In this document: positions 1-24,683 of the stretch, one piece after another | Layout: the number at the start of each line of letters is the position of its first letter | Position numbering within the stretch: the first letter of the stretch is position 1 | Assembly (NCBI RefSeq): GCF_902148845.1 | Contig: NW_021941374.1 | Coordinates: 1,383,814 to 1,447,813, forward strand | Reading direction: 5' to 3' | DNA length: 64,000 nucleotides | DNA from: Salarias fasciatus | Lineage: Eukaryota; Chordata; Actinopteri; Blenniiformes; Blenniidae | Made by a program: the position numbers and the translations under genes | The notes under the pieces: model-generated | What the model was told of the DNA's origin: nothing | What the model saw: only the letters and a program-made list of their open reading frames with translations | Database searches by the model: none

Positions 1-2276
1 ACGGCGTTGTCGTGGAAACGGGGCCTGTTTAGTTTCCCGGTTGTCCGCCCTCGGGGATCTTCAGCAGTTAGCTAGCCAGAAGCTAACCGCTAAACGCTGC
101 TTCTGCTTCCAGAGACAGGAAACACCGCGAGGCGCCCTGGCTGTGGCTTCCACACGGACAATTTCAATTGTTTATGCTAACGCTGTTAGCTGGTTAAGCT
201 AATCAGCGATCAGAATAGCCAAAAAATGAGACTTTTTTTACATTTTAACATTTTTTACCACAAATTTCAAGATGAATGGTGGAATCTCCACTTCTTCACA
301 TGGTCTTGTGAATGTTCACAAGACAATCTCATGAGAATTTGATTATAAAATAAGAACAAGATTTTTTTAACTATTTGTTAAAGTGGAAAGAAAGTAGAAG
401 TAGTAGTAGTACCACCGGTCACCACAGGGCGGCGCAGTGAGTCGGTCAGTGGAATGAAACTAAACTACATCAAAGTGTTGAACAACAGAAACAAGCAGAT
501 TTTAAAGAGACGTTTCTTTTTGTTTGAACATATTTTATGAGAATACGTTTTCTGGACGGAGTATTCAGCGGGTTTTTTGTTTGTTTTTTTCTTTTTGAAG
601 CGCACAGTGACTTTTGGCTGAAGTCAGACTTTGTTTCAATCTTCTATCCTGATTCTGCTTCCTGCTTTCGGCGTTACGCTGCGGGAGATTTGTTTGTTTG
701 TTTTCCTTTAATTACACGATGCCGGAATCAATGAATGTCTTTCTGTGAGTGGATTTAAGATGTGTTCAATAAAGTGACGTTGTACAGTGTTGCTGTTGTT
801 CTTGTGTTGTTCTGTTGTTGTTGTGCTGTCGTTGGTACCACACTCTGGTGAGACTAAAGCCTAATTTATTTGTTTTTGCTGCACAAACGTCATTTAATAA
901 AACTAGCCTTACCTTTTCGTTAAAACCTCCTGAAGCTCACCACTCGCCTCTGTAACATTCCAAATCTATAAATACAAAAACCTTCAAAACAGTGTCAAAA
1001 AACCACCAACACTAGTAATGTTTAACATAATTTATATTTATTTTCTTTTGAACAAAATGTTTAATAAATGTATTTGTTTTTACGTCCAAAAAAGATCATG
1101 ACCCCAGGGACGCGTCTTTATAAATTATTTCATCCAAGTCTTTTTGTAGAAAAAAAAGAAAGTAAATTAGCAAACTAAAGCATCTCTAGTATGACAATAT
1201 GACAACGTTTCTCTATGGTGGAACCCTTTGTCTCAACTCAAGCTGCTTGTTGGGTTTTTTTTTTTCCAATCTATATTTCTCGAGACCTCTTTTTCCCTCA
1301 TCTTTTTAAACATCCAACAGTCGTACTCATCACCTCACACCACTGCTTCAGACGACGAGAGGAGGAGGGGAGGCGCAGGGGAACCAGAAAGAAAGAAAAC
1401 GGGGCTCCTGTGTCTCCAGGACATATTTACAACAGAACAGACAGAAGGTGCAACGGAGAGGGGTGAGTTAGGGGGCGTGTCCTCAGGAGCACGAGACACG
1501 CCCACTTCCTGGCCAGACACGCCCACTCTGAAGATCTGTTTTTCCAAAACCAGTTGAAAGAGTGAAAGTTTGGGTTTGGGTTAGTTAGGATCAAACCTTT
1601 TGACCACCTAGTTAAATGCCGAGGATTCTGGGAATTTACAGCGACGCCCACTTTCTCCATTGATTCCCGCACTGACAGCAGGATGAGGGTGACTCGCTCA
1701 CCACTTCACCCAACGGGCGTCCGAGTGGGCGTGGCCTTCCGGGAAGTGGGCGTGTCTAACATAAACTGGCGAGTCAGAGAAGTGGGCGTGTCGTTCCAGA
1801 AATGGGCGTGTCTCCAGTGGCTGGAGTAGGAGGGGGCGTCCGCTGGGCCTCATCTCAGAGCTAACAGCTTCCATTAGCATCCACACTTCAAGAAAACAAA
1901 CAAACAAACAAACAAACATCGAGCAAAACAACCAAAGTGGTGAGGAGTCCAAAGGCAAACTGTCAGAGATCCGGAGGAGGGGGGGCCGAGGGGGGAGGGG
2001 CAGGAGGGGGGAGGGGCGTGAAGATGAATTCGGAGCCGTTAATGAGGGACAGAGAGAAAGGAGGAGCTCCCCCAGGAAGGAGGGCGATCCTTCCAAAATA
2101 AGACGCACCTTCCTAACCGCCGGTTTTTGGTGTCGGTGGTGTTTCTACAAACCGCCGGCAAAAACAAAGAAAAGCAGATGAGCAGCCCTTGAAAACTCCT
2201 CACGCTGACGCTAACACAGCTCGCCTGTGGCCGACGGCGGCCAGAGGCCACTGCAGTCCCATCCACTGACTGACTG
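1..2276. other. Gene-free stretch downstream of nalf1
   Basis: No exon is recognisable here. The first ~1.2 kb is AT-rich and holds an AATAAA at about 768-773 on the plus strand, which could end an upstream plus-strand transcript, but nothing else supports one. From about 1470 to 1850 the DNA is GC-rich with repeated GTGGGCGTG-type motifs in both orientations. The stretch lies 3' of the nalf1 stop codon, so part of it may be nalf1 3' UTR. Short open frames are low-complexity and not gene-like. Confidence 0.5.
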
Positions 2277-2313
2277 ATTGGTTGGTTGGTTGGTTGGTTG
2301 GTTGGTTGGTTGG
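2277..2313. repeat. (TTGG)n microsatellite
   Basis: About nine copies of the tetranucleotide TTGG in a row, slightly impure at the ends. It lies in the non-coding flank 3' of nalf1. Confidence 0.9.
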
Positions 2314-2745
2314 TTAGTTGGAGCCACGGGGAGTTGCGACCGGGGTCTCTCGCACTAGCTTGCGTTTGCCTCGCGGGGTTGATGCAGCAGAGAGGCACTG
2401 GAACATGTGGAACCTCGTTTATCAAGAGGAGCGCTGACTGATCGGTCTGAGCCGAGGACCTCTGTGGATCGGGACCATCAGCCGCCGTTCCGTCAGTCCG
2501 ACACCGGGGGGTCGGAGCTGATGTCGGCCATCTTTAATCCAGCCGATCAGCTCCCCGACGGTGATGAAGAACCGACGGATCGCCGCATGGTAAGGCCTAC
2601 CGAGGTCTGGACGATGTACGGAGCAAAGACCGATGGATCTGAAAGTTTTCTCAAAATAAAATTGCCAGTTTTTGCCAGAGCCAAAACTGGTCCGTACAAC
2701 GTGTCTGCAGTTGATAAACGAGGCTCCTATTGTTATGGCGTCCTG

Positions 2746-2920
2746 GATCGCCCCCAGATGGACCCTGGATTGACCCTCGATCGATCCAGGATCGTCCCAA
2801 AATCGTCCCGGGTTCATCCCGGAAACAATCCAGGATCGTCCCGGATCACTCCCGGGAAGATCCTGGATCGTTCCCGGGACGATCCCGGGACGATTCCGGA
2901 TCGTCCCCTTCGTCGGGATA
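2746..2920. repeat. Degenerate tandem repeat rich in CCCGGGA and GATCC
   Basis: The stretch repeats imperfect modules built from ATCCAGGATC, GTCCCGG and CCCGGGA(A/C)GATC, with several small palindromes. Open frames across it simply follow the repeat. No gene is supported. Confidence 0.6.
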
Positions 2921-3399
2921 AGATTGAATCGAGGCCTTAAGAAAATCCAGTGGACATTTTGGATCGGTCTGGAGGGTGGGGGTGTGGGTTACTGCTAGAA
3001 CCGCCCTCAGGGCACTTAAAGTCCAGAGTCTGGTGGAGAACATGTTCCGTCGTACAAGGTCTGAGAAATAGTTGAACACACGCTGGACATCGGGAGATGA
3101 GTGGATGAGGGGAGGATGATGGGTGGATGAAGGATGATGTGTGGATGACGGGTGGGTGACGGTAACAGGCGGTGCCTCTGCAGCTGACACATCAACCCCA
3201 TCGTGGCACCCAGAGCGTTCTAATCTAAGACCCCCCCCCCGTTCCTAACAAGGTGGTTCTGGTTCTGGTTCTAGTCTAGAGCTGGAACCTGACTCAGACC
3301 CGGTCCTTCGGTGTTTCCAGTTCCAGTCAAAATAAAGCTGACAGCTGTGAACGTAAGCGCCCAAAAGAAGAAACAAAAATGTGATTTAAACTTTTGTGG

Positions 3400-3476
3400 A
3401 CAGGACCGGATCTCGAACCGTGGTCCCCAAACGTGTGAGGCAAGAGCTTAACTACTGACCTCCGATCGGACTGGTG
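3400..3476 (-). repeat. tRNA-like sequence, possible SINE head
   Basis: Read on the minus strand, the sequence has an A-box-like stretch (GTAGTTAAGCTC) followed about 30 bases later by a B-box-like GGTTCGAGATCC, the arrangement of an RNA polymerase III internal promoter. I cannot fold a convincing full cloverleaf with paired acceptor ends, so a tRNA-derived SINE fragment or tRNA pseudogene is more likely than a working tRNA. Confidence 0.35.
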
Positions 3477-3884
3477 GAACTCAGACGTCAGCTCTGACAG
3501 AACAGAACGCAAATTGAAATGCAGATTTTCAAAATAAAACTCGACTCATTTTGATTCATTCAGGCAAAAACAACCAGGAACATCAACAGCGGTTCTCACA
3601 GGCTCCCCAGGGAACCAAACTACAACCGGGCTCTGAGTGGGATGCAGGATGTGGGGGGATGAGGATGTCTGTTTCTTCATTCGCTCACAGGGAGGGGGAG
3701 GAAAGAGAAGGGGGGAGGGGGGGGGAGGTGAGAAAACATGTGGCTGGAACAGAAACACTGAGCAGGTTTCCAGAGGCCAGAGGTCACTTCTTTTCGGGGT
3801 TTGTTTTTTGTTTTTTTTTTGTTTCAAAGGTCTGGGTCCCGGTTGAAGCCCCGCCTCCCGGCTGTGGGCTCCGCCCCCCAGAGT

Positions 3885-17392
<13,508 letters not shown>

Positions 17393-17728
17393 ATTTTGGG
17401 AACCGGCCGCCTCCACCGTGTGGGCTCCGCCGCCGCTGCGCTCATGGACCGGGGCTCCGCGGAGCGTCGGGCGGCTGCTCGGTGCCTTCAGCGGCGCTTC
17501 CCATCCGAGAGGGGCAGGAGACGGGCCGCATCCTCCATGGCTGTCCTCCTCCTCCTCCTCCTCCTCCTCCTCCTCCTCCTCCCCGCCGCGCCGCTCCTCT
17601 GCGCAGCCTCGACTCCCGTTACTGGAGCGTCTCCCCCGGCCTCGGTGCGGCGGGGCCCCGCATGGCGGTGTGCGGCTGCGGCTGCGGCTGCGGAGTGGCG
17701 CTGGGCTGCGGGCTCTGCTTCTCTTCAC
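17393..17728 (-). promoter_or_regulatory. nalf1 5' leader with CTC repeat, open in frame
   Basis: The 336 bases upstream of the nalf1 ATG stay open in the same frame and contain another ATG at 17728-17726. They would encode a serine/arginine-rich then polyglutamate run, the latter from a (CTC)n tract at about 17541-17584. The known family start is the downstream MTRG methionine, so I treat this as GC-rich 5' UTR and promoter. An N-terminal extension cannot be excluded from sequence alone. Confidence 0.5.
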
Positions 17729-17939
17729 CCCGCTGCCGTTCCGTCAAGGTGCCGCCATGTTCGCCCGGAGACGGTGTGCGAGTGGCGCGCGCCAAGCTGG
17801 ACCGAGTGCGCGGCCAACAGGGGCGGCGCTTCCGGCGGGGCCCTCCACAATAAGACTCACCGTCGCCTCCATGTTTTCACTTGCCCTGTGTATTTGGAGT
17901 GTATTTCTTGACCAAACTAAATCCGGTGGTTGGAGTTGG

Positions 17940-18060
17940 GCCTTTTAAAGTAACGCAGTACTTACTGTGCTGAGTACTTAGTTACTTTTAAAAGATACAA
18001 ACTCAGTTACTAACTGTAACTGCCTCCTGGACTTAATGCCATGATGACGTCATTTACAAC
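17940..18060. repeat. Dispersed repeat fragment
   Basis: A stretch with AAAGTAACGCAGTACTT...GTACTTAGTTACTTTTAAAAG and AGTTACTAACTGTAACTGC resembles a high-copy fish interspersed repeat containing TAGTTAC-type inverted motifs. There is no coding capacity, and the class is not resolved. Confidence 0.35.
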
Positions 18061-18119
18061 TTATACACTGTAGCAACTCCCGAAGGCTCTACATGACGTC
18101 ATCACACCAGGAACCAGAG

Positions 18120-18790
18120 ATACAGTCATAGAGCCCTGATCATAGAGCAGGTAGAGATACAGTCATAGAGCAGGTAGAGATACAACCATAGAGCAGATAG
18201 AGATACAGCCATAGAGCAGACAGAGATACAGCGATAGAGCAGGTAGAGATACAACCATAGAGCCCTGATCATCGAGCAGATAGAGATACAGTCATAGAGC
18301 AGATAGAGATACAACCATAGAGCCCTGATCATCGAGCAGATAGAGATACAGTCATAGAGCAGGTAGAGATACAACCATAGAGCCCTGATCATCGAGCAGA
18401 TAGAGATACAGTCATAGAGCAGATAGAGATACAACCATAGAGCAGGTAGAGATACAGCCATAGAGCCCTGATCATAGAGCAGATAGAGATACAGTCATAG
18501 AGCTGATAGAGATACAACCATAGAGCAGATAGAGATACAACCATAGAGCAGATAGAGATACAGTCATAGAGCAGATAGAGATACAGCCATAGAGCTCTGA
18601 TCATAGAGCAGATAGAGATACAGTCATAGAGCAGATAGAGATACAACCATAGAGCAGATAGAGATACAACCATAGAGCAGATAGAGATACAGCCATAGAG
18701 CAGGTAGAGATACAGCCATAGAGCCCTGATCATAGAGCAGATAGAGATACAGCCATAGAGCAGATAGAGATACAGCCATAGAGCCCTGAT
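18120..18790. repeat. ~23-bp minisatellite with CCTGATCAT inserts
   Basis: Tandem copies of AGAGATACA(G/A)(T/C)CATAGAGCAGAT. At intervals of about 60 or 130 bp a copy carries an extra CCCTGATCAT(A/C)GAGC module, giving a second-level periodicity. It lies between nalf1 and lig4. Minus-strand ORFs (LYLYLLYDCIS...) only translate the repeat. Confidence 0.92.
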
Positions 18791-20469
18791 CCTTCAAATA
18801 CAGCTTTTAAATGGAAGTACAGACATCTGTTGACATATATCTATGGCAATAGATGTGGAAATGTTATCTGCAGTTAGAAATGAAGCGTGATTGATCTCTT
18901 GTCTCACAGCAACATTTCAGCCCGAATAGAGATTAATGTGGTGTTTCCTGTTTGTAATCTATTCTGTCAACAGCTCCAGCTCTTTCACCATGGAAACGCA
19001 TACAAATGCAGAACTATACCAATTGCAAAGCATTTTCATGTGAATGTGAAACTTTTATGAAAAAAACATGCGTTTTCACTTTAAATGCTATTTTTTACTT
19101 GATGTTCATTCTTTTAACACCTATTCTCACATTTTCTTCAGATTTAGAAAAACAAAACCATTAAATCCAAAGTCTGTTCTTATTCTGTTCACTGCTGCTG
19201 CTCAGTAAAAACATTATCTTGGTTGGTTTGATCACGTTGTTGTACAAAAGAGAAAAAAATCACGATCTGAAGTCGTTCATGTCTGCACTTTATTTTGTAG
19301 GCGCTGTGCCTCTACTTCCGGTCTGTCTGTGACGTGTGCGCGCCGCGGCACCTGCAGGAGCGCGCATCAGAGCAGAGGGACTGACGGGAAAGTAGAGGAA
19401 AGAGTATTTGAGGGGATTTGTGCTCCAGGTTCAGCCTGTCAGGATGGATTTAAACCTGAGGAAACTTTCACTTTGATACACAGTTAGATTAAAGCAAAGT
19501 AGACGAAAAATGTAAACACATTTCATTCATTACTTCATTTTGAATCAAAATTATCCTGTCAAGTGGATCAAAACGTGTCTGTAGTGTTGTGAAAATTCTT
19601 ATCAAAGATACCGGCACCAGTGATGAGAGCAGAAAGTATCAGTCAGTATCAAACCCATCAGCTGATCAGTGAGAGGCGGAGACTTTCTGCTCAACCACAC
19701 TCCGCCTTTTCACAAAGTGGCCTTAGAAAACGTTCTAACCTCCTCCGAGAAATGAGTAAACCCAGCTGAACTACTTACAAGCACAATTCATTTTGTCAGA
19801 ACTATGAGAATGTTTTCTCATCTTTGACTCTTTTCATTGTCATGTTTTTTCTCTTTATTCTGAAAGTTTTGTCTTTCAGAATGAGAAAGCTGCCGTTTTC
19901 ATTTTCTGACAAGAAAAGATGATTTGGATACAGTTTTATCACTTGATGGTATTGAAGTTTTCTCATTAGTCTGTGTCAAAATGAAAAACTGGCCTCATTT
20001 CCTCACGAACTCAGAGTTTACTCAACATGAAAGTTTCCTGGTGAGCCGTCCGTCAGTCTGCTCCCGCCTGTGAGAAACTCCTGACAGGCCTGTTGGTTGT
20101 GAGGAAATGAAACGGCTGCTCCACTCCTGGATTGAAAACCTTTATTGATCAGCAGTACTGCACCAAAACATGAACAAGTAAAACCACGAGGCAGATTTCC
20201 ACACGTCTGCAGAGCAGGAGAGCATGGAAATGAGGATCCGATGAGAAACGTTCTCCTTCTTCCATCAAATAACTGAAAACCCTCCTCCTCCTCACAGGGG
20301 GAGAGTCTTTCCACAGAGACCAGAACGTTCTCATCAGGAGAACCCGTCACTTCCATGTCCTCCAGGTAAAAACACTGACACTTCTTTATTGGGGACTATT
20401 GCTCAAGACACAATTTCCCAGATTACACCCTTCACAATAAAAGATTAAAGCATTTCAGAGTTGGTGAAG
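18791..20469. other. Intergenic, 3' of lig4
   Basis: AT-rich, no recognised gene. On the minus strand there are AATAAA signals at 20390-20385 and 20146-20141 that could end the lig4 transcript after its repetitive 3' region. Confidence 0.5.
20385..20390 (-). terminator. Candidate lig4 poly(A) signal
   Basis: AATAAA on the minus strand, about 0.8 kb beyond the lig4 stop and just past the 3' minisatellite. A second AATAAA follows at 20146-20141. No cleavage data are available, so this is only a candidate. Confidence 0.35.
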
Positions 20470-21235
20470 GCCCCCACGGAGGATTAAACCCTTCAGAATA
20501 AAAGCATTTCAGATGAAGTGACCGGCCTCAATGGAGGATTAAACCCTTCAGAATAAAAGCATTTCAGATGAAGTGACCGGCCTCCATGGAGGATTAAACC
20601 CTTCAGAATAAAAGCATTTCAGATGAAGTGACCGGCCTCCATGGAGGATTAAACCTTTCAGAATAAAAGCATTTCAGAGTAGGTGACCGGCCCTGATGGA
20701 GGATTAAACCCTTCACAATAAGAGATTAAAGTGTTTCAGATGAGGTGACCAGCCTCCATGGAGGATTGAACCTTTCAGAATAAAAGATTAGAGTGTTTCA
20801 GACCAGGTGACCAGCCTTGATGGAGGATTGAACCTTTCAGAATAAAAGATTAGAGTGTTTCAGACCAGGTGACCAGCCTTGATGGAGGATTGAACCTTTC
20901 AGAATAAAAGATTAGAGTGTTTCAGACCAGGTGACCAGCCTTGATGGAGGATTGAACCTTTCAGAATAAAAGATTAGAGTGTTTCAGACCAGGTGACCAG
21001 CCTTGATGGAGGATTGAACCTTTCAGAATAAAAGATTAAGAGTGTTTCAGAGCAGGTGTACGGCCTTAATGGAGGGTGAAGCCCTTCAGAATAAAAGCCT
21101 TTCAGAGCAAGGGTCCAGCCTGGACACAGGGTGCAGCCCTTCAGAATAAAAGCTTTTCAGAGCAGGTGACCAGCCTGGATGCAGGGTGAAGCTTTTCAGA
21201 ATAAAAGCCTCTCAGAGCAGGTAGGGGGCGTCGCT
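20470..21235. repeat. ~60-bp minisatellite at the lig4 3' end
   Basis: About 13 copies of a ~58-60 bp unit containing GGAGGATTAAACC, TTCAGAATAAAAG and GTGACC(G/A)GCCT. The copy nearest the gene runs into the lig4 coding sequence: AGAATAAAAGC..TCAGAGCAGGT at 21200-21222 covers the stop codon and the last codons. Units become more uniform in the middle (20760-21010). Each unit has AATAAA on the plus strand, not on the lig4 strand. Confidence 0.93.
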
Positions 21236-24200
21236 GAGCAGGTGTCCGGCCTGGATGCAGTCCGTCACCCAGGCCTCCCTGACGATCTTGAACTTCCTGG
21301 TGAAGCGGCGCCGCAGGGCCTTCAGCTCGCCGGCCGCCGTCTCCGTGGCGACCAGGACGTGCGACACGCCCTCCTCCGGCGCCGCCGCCACCGTCCCGCC
21401 GTGGAGGCGGAACTCCAGCGCCCGCAGGCGCAGGAGGGGGTCGGCGCCATCCAGGTAGGCGCGGAAGGGTCTGAACATGCTGGTGGCGAGGTCGCTCCAG
21501 CCGTAGCGCTCCTCCAGCCGGGCCACGTCCACGTCCGCCGCCGCCGCCCCGCCCGCCGCCATGCGCTCAAACACCTCCCGCAGCTGCCGCTCGTCCGTGT
21601 CGGCGAAGTAGCTGTCGCCGTAGGCGTCGTACTCCTTGGCGAAGTGCTCCCTGGTGGGCGGGGACATGTGGATCATGTGGCGCGGTTGCCACGGCACCAC
21701 CTGGCGGCGGTCCAGGCAGGCCAGCAGCCAGGAGGCGTGCACCACGTCGTGGCGGTCCGACTGCACCACGTTCTTCACGCGCCGGTTCTCCACGCCCGCC
21801 ACCACGCAGTAGGTGTCCGGGCCCGGGTTCTGAACCACCAGCCCTCCGCACCTGGGACACAACACAGCAAGGACACGGTGAGGCGGCGTCTCCACGGCAA
21901 CCGGTCAGGGGACAGCGCCTCCCTTCAGAGGCCGGCTGCAGACCGCGTCTGTCTCCACGGAAACGGCAAAGACTCATGACAGCTGGATCAACAGGTTGAT
22001 CAGGTTTCTGGTGTGTTCTGTTGGAACATGTGCACAGGGTCTACTACCTGTTTCCATGGAGACAGTTGACCCGTCGTCAGGGAAACAGCTAACCTGTCGT
22101 CACGTAAACAGTTAACTCGTCGTCATGGAGACAGTTAACCTGTTTCCACGGAGACAGTTAACCCATCGTCACAGAGACAGTTAACTCGTCATCATGGAGA
22201 CAGTTAACCCGTCGTCACGTAGACAGTTAACCCATCGTCACAGAGACAGTTAATTCATCGTCATGGAGACAGTTAATTCGTCGTCATGGAGACAGTTAAC
22301 CCATCGTCACAGAGACAGTTAATTAATCGTCATGGAGACAGTTAATTCGTCGTCATGGAGACAGTTAACCCGTCGTCACGGAGACAGTTAACCTGTTTCC
22401 ACAGAGACAGTTAACCTGTTCCCACAGAGACAGTTAACCTGTTCCCACAGAGACAGTTAACCTGTTTCCACGGAGACAGTTAACCTGTTTCCACGGAGAC
22501 AGTTAACCTGTTCCCACAGAGACAGTTAACCCGTCATCAGGGAGACAGTTGACCCGTTGTCATGGAGACAGTTACCTGGCCACGCCCCTCTCCAGCTCGG
22601 ACTTGGAGTGCTCCTGGGTCCCGTTGAGGATGCAGAACTCCACGTCCTGGAACATGTCGGTCTCCATGGCGACGGCGGACAGGTCCTGGGCCTTGAAGTG
22701 GTTGAGGACTCCGGCCGTGGTCTTGGCCTTCTGCGGCGCCCGGCGCTTCTTCTTCTGCGGCTCGTCGCCGTCGATGCGGAGGTGGCGCGACGCCAGCTTG
22801 CCGGACGCCTTGGTGCGGAAGCGGTCCAGCTGGGCCAGCGTGGTGGCCTGGTGCCACAGCTTGTCGTCGCGGATCCTCTCGATGCGGGGGAAGCGCAGCG
22901 TGCAGCCGGTCCGGTACATGTCGCTGGAGACGATCTCCGCCGCCTTGACCTGCACGATGACGGAGTGGCGCGGCTCGATGTACACCTCGGGCTTCTCGGC
23001 GGCGCAGAGCACGGCGGGCGGCGGGTCGCTCTTGCGGAACACCTTCCAGTGCGGGGCCAGCTTCAGGCCCAGGTCGTACAGCTCCTTCATGGTGTAGCCG
23101 GAGCCCACGCGGCACAGCGTGTGGAACGCCGACGGCTCCTCGCCGGGCGGCGCCGCCTCAGCCACGGCGCACAGGAAGTGGGACATCATGCCGCCGCGCC
23201 GGCCCTTCCCCCAGTAGCCCCCGACGATGAGCAGGTCCAGCTCGTCCATCAGGCCGTCCACGTACTCCGGCTTGATCTTCAGCCAGCCCTCGCCGCGCTT
23301 GTCGGGTTTGTAGACGGACGCCGGGTCCTTCACCATGATGCCCTCCTCCCGGCTGTCGATGGCGTCGTTGAGCGCGGCGACCACCTCCTGCACCGTGCGC
23401 GCCTCCGCCTGGGCCACCAGGTGGAGGCGGCCCCTGACGGGGGTGAAGACGGTCTGCAGGCTGCGGCGCCGCTCCGCCAGCGGCTCCTTGCCCAGCTTGC
23501 GTCCGTTGATGAGCAGGACGTCGAAGACGCAGAAGCAGGCCTGCAGCTCCGAGTCCTCCATCAGCCGCTTGACGTCAAACTTGCTGCCCTTCTGCATGAA
23601 GACGTCGGCCGCCGGGCTGAAGGCCATCATCTCGCCGTCCAGGATGCAGCTGACCACGTGGCTCTGGAACACGTTGTGGATGTACGGCGTCAGCGAGCCC
23701 TCCAGCGGCGAGCCGCCGAACTGCTGCGTGTACTCGAAGGCGTTGCGGCTGAAGTACTTGTACACGTCGCCGTCTTTGTGCAGCTGGATGCGCTCCCCGT
23801 CCAGCTTGGTCTCGATGTAGAACGGCGCGCCGCCCATCTGCCGCTCCACGTGGCGGATGTTGGCCACGGCGGCCAGCATGGGCTTGAAGGCGGAGAAGAG
23901 CCCGACGGACACGTCGCTCAGGGACACGGACGGGCGGTGCAGCTGCAGGCACACCTTCTTCAGGTCGGTGTTGACGTTGTAGAGCTCGGGGGCGTCGGGG
24001 TGGAACACCTGCAGCACCGTCTCCTTGCTGACGCCCAGCTTCATGTCCTTCAGGATCATGCGGATCAGCCACTTCTGCTCCAGCGCCGAGCTGCGCGTGA
24101 TGAGCTGCAGCAGGCCGTCCTTCACCAGGTTCTTCTTCTTCCCCGCGTTGTTCACGGCCACCGAGTCCAGGAAGTCGTTGACCTCGGCGATGCTCAGGCT

Positions 24201-24683
24201 GCCCCGGCTGGCGCAGCGCTTCTTCAGGACGAAGTAGGCCATGCTGGCGAAGTCCCCGGCGTCCCCCTGGGTGGTGGTCGGCGCGCGGTAGTTCAGCAGC
24301 TTGCCGGCCTCCGGCCCATTCTTCGGGAGTCCCAGGACGTCGATGTACAGCTTGGCCAGCATGTTCTCCTTGATGCCATACGCCATCCGCTCCCGCTCGA
24401 ACGGCGGCACGATCAGGCGCATGGCGGGGTAGAAGGAGTCGCTGGTGTCGGGGTCGTCCTTGTGCAGCGCCGAATGGAAGCTCCGCCACGAGTCCATGAA
24501 GTCCCGCAGGATCTTCGACTTCTCCGGACGCAGCTTGGACTTCTGGATCTTCTCCAGAACGTTGCACAAGTCCAGGAAAGGAACCTGAGAGGCAACGGTG
24601 GGCCCAGTAACGGTCGGCCCGGCAACCGATGGCCCGGCGACCGACGGTCCGGCAACAGCGGGGCTTCTAGAAGTTCCCTCCAT
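21212..24683 (-). CDS. lig4: DNA ligase IV
   Basis: Two coding exons on the minus strand: 24683-22576 and 21851-21212 (stop TGA 21214-21212). They join in frame to 915 residues, against 911 in human. The ligase seals double-strand breaks in non-homologous end joining with XRCC4 and XLF in the nucleus. The order is an N-terminal DNA-binding domain, an adenylation domain with active-site lysine K293 in the motif ETKLDGER, an oligonucleotide-binding domain ([16 protein letters not shown], motif V-like), then two BRCT domains. The linker [10 protein letters not shown]...[10 protein letters not shown], which clamps XRCC4, is well kept. The start is the ATG just after a TTCCAG acceptor at about 24687, so a non-coding 5' exon lies further upstream. 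The first 30 residues contain a pentapeptide-like [10 protein letters not shown] repeat longer than in human. The intron (22575-21852, donor AG|GTAACT, acceptor CCCAG) splits the first BRCT domain and is mostly minisatellite. Confidence 0.97.
22015..22572. repeat. ~23-bp minisatellite filling the lig4 intron
   Basis: About 24 copies of a ~22-23 bp unit, GGAGACAGTTAACC(T/C)G followed by TTTCCAC or TCGTCAC. The array reaches to within a few bases of the lig4 5' splice site at 22575. It carries the CCA(C/T)GGAGAC core that also recurs in other non-coding parts of the window. Confidence 0.94.

Noticed and set aside
17393-17728. In-frame N-terminal extension of nalf1 with polyglutamate
   Set aside because: The family start is the later MTRG methionine, and the upstream part is GC-rich leader with a CTC microsatellite. 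Kept only as 5' UTR.
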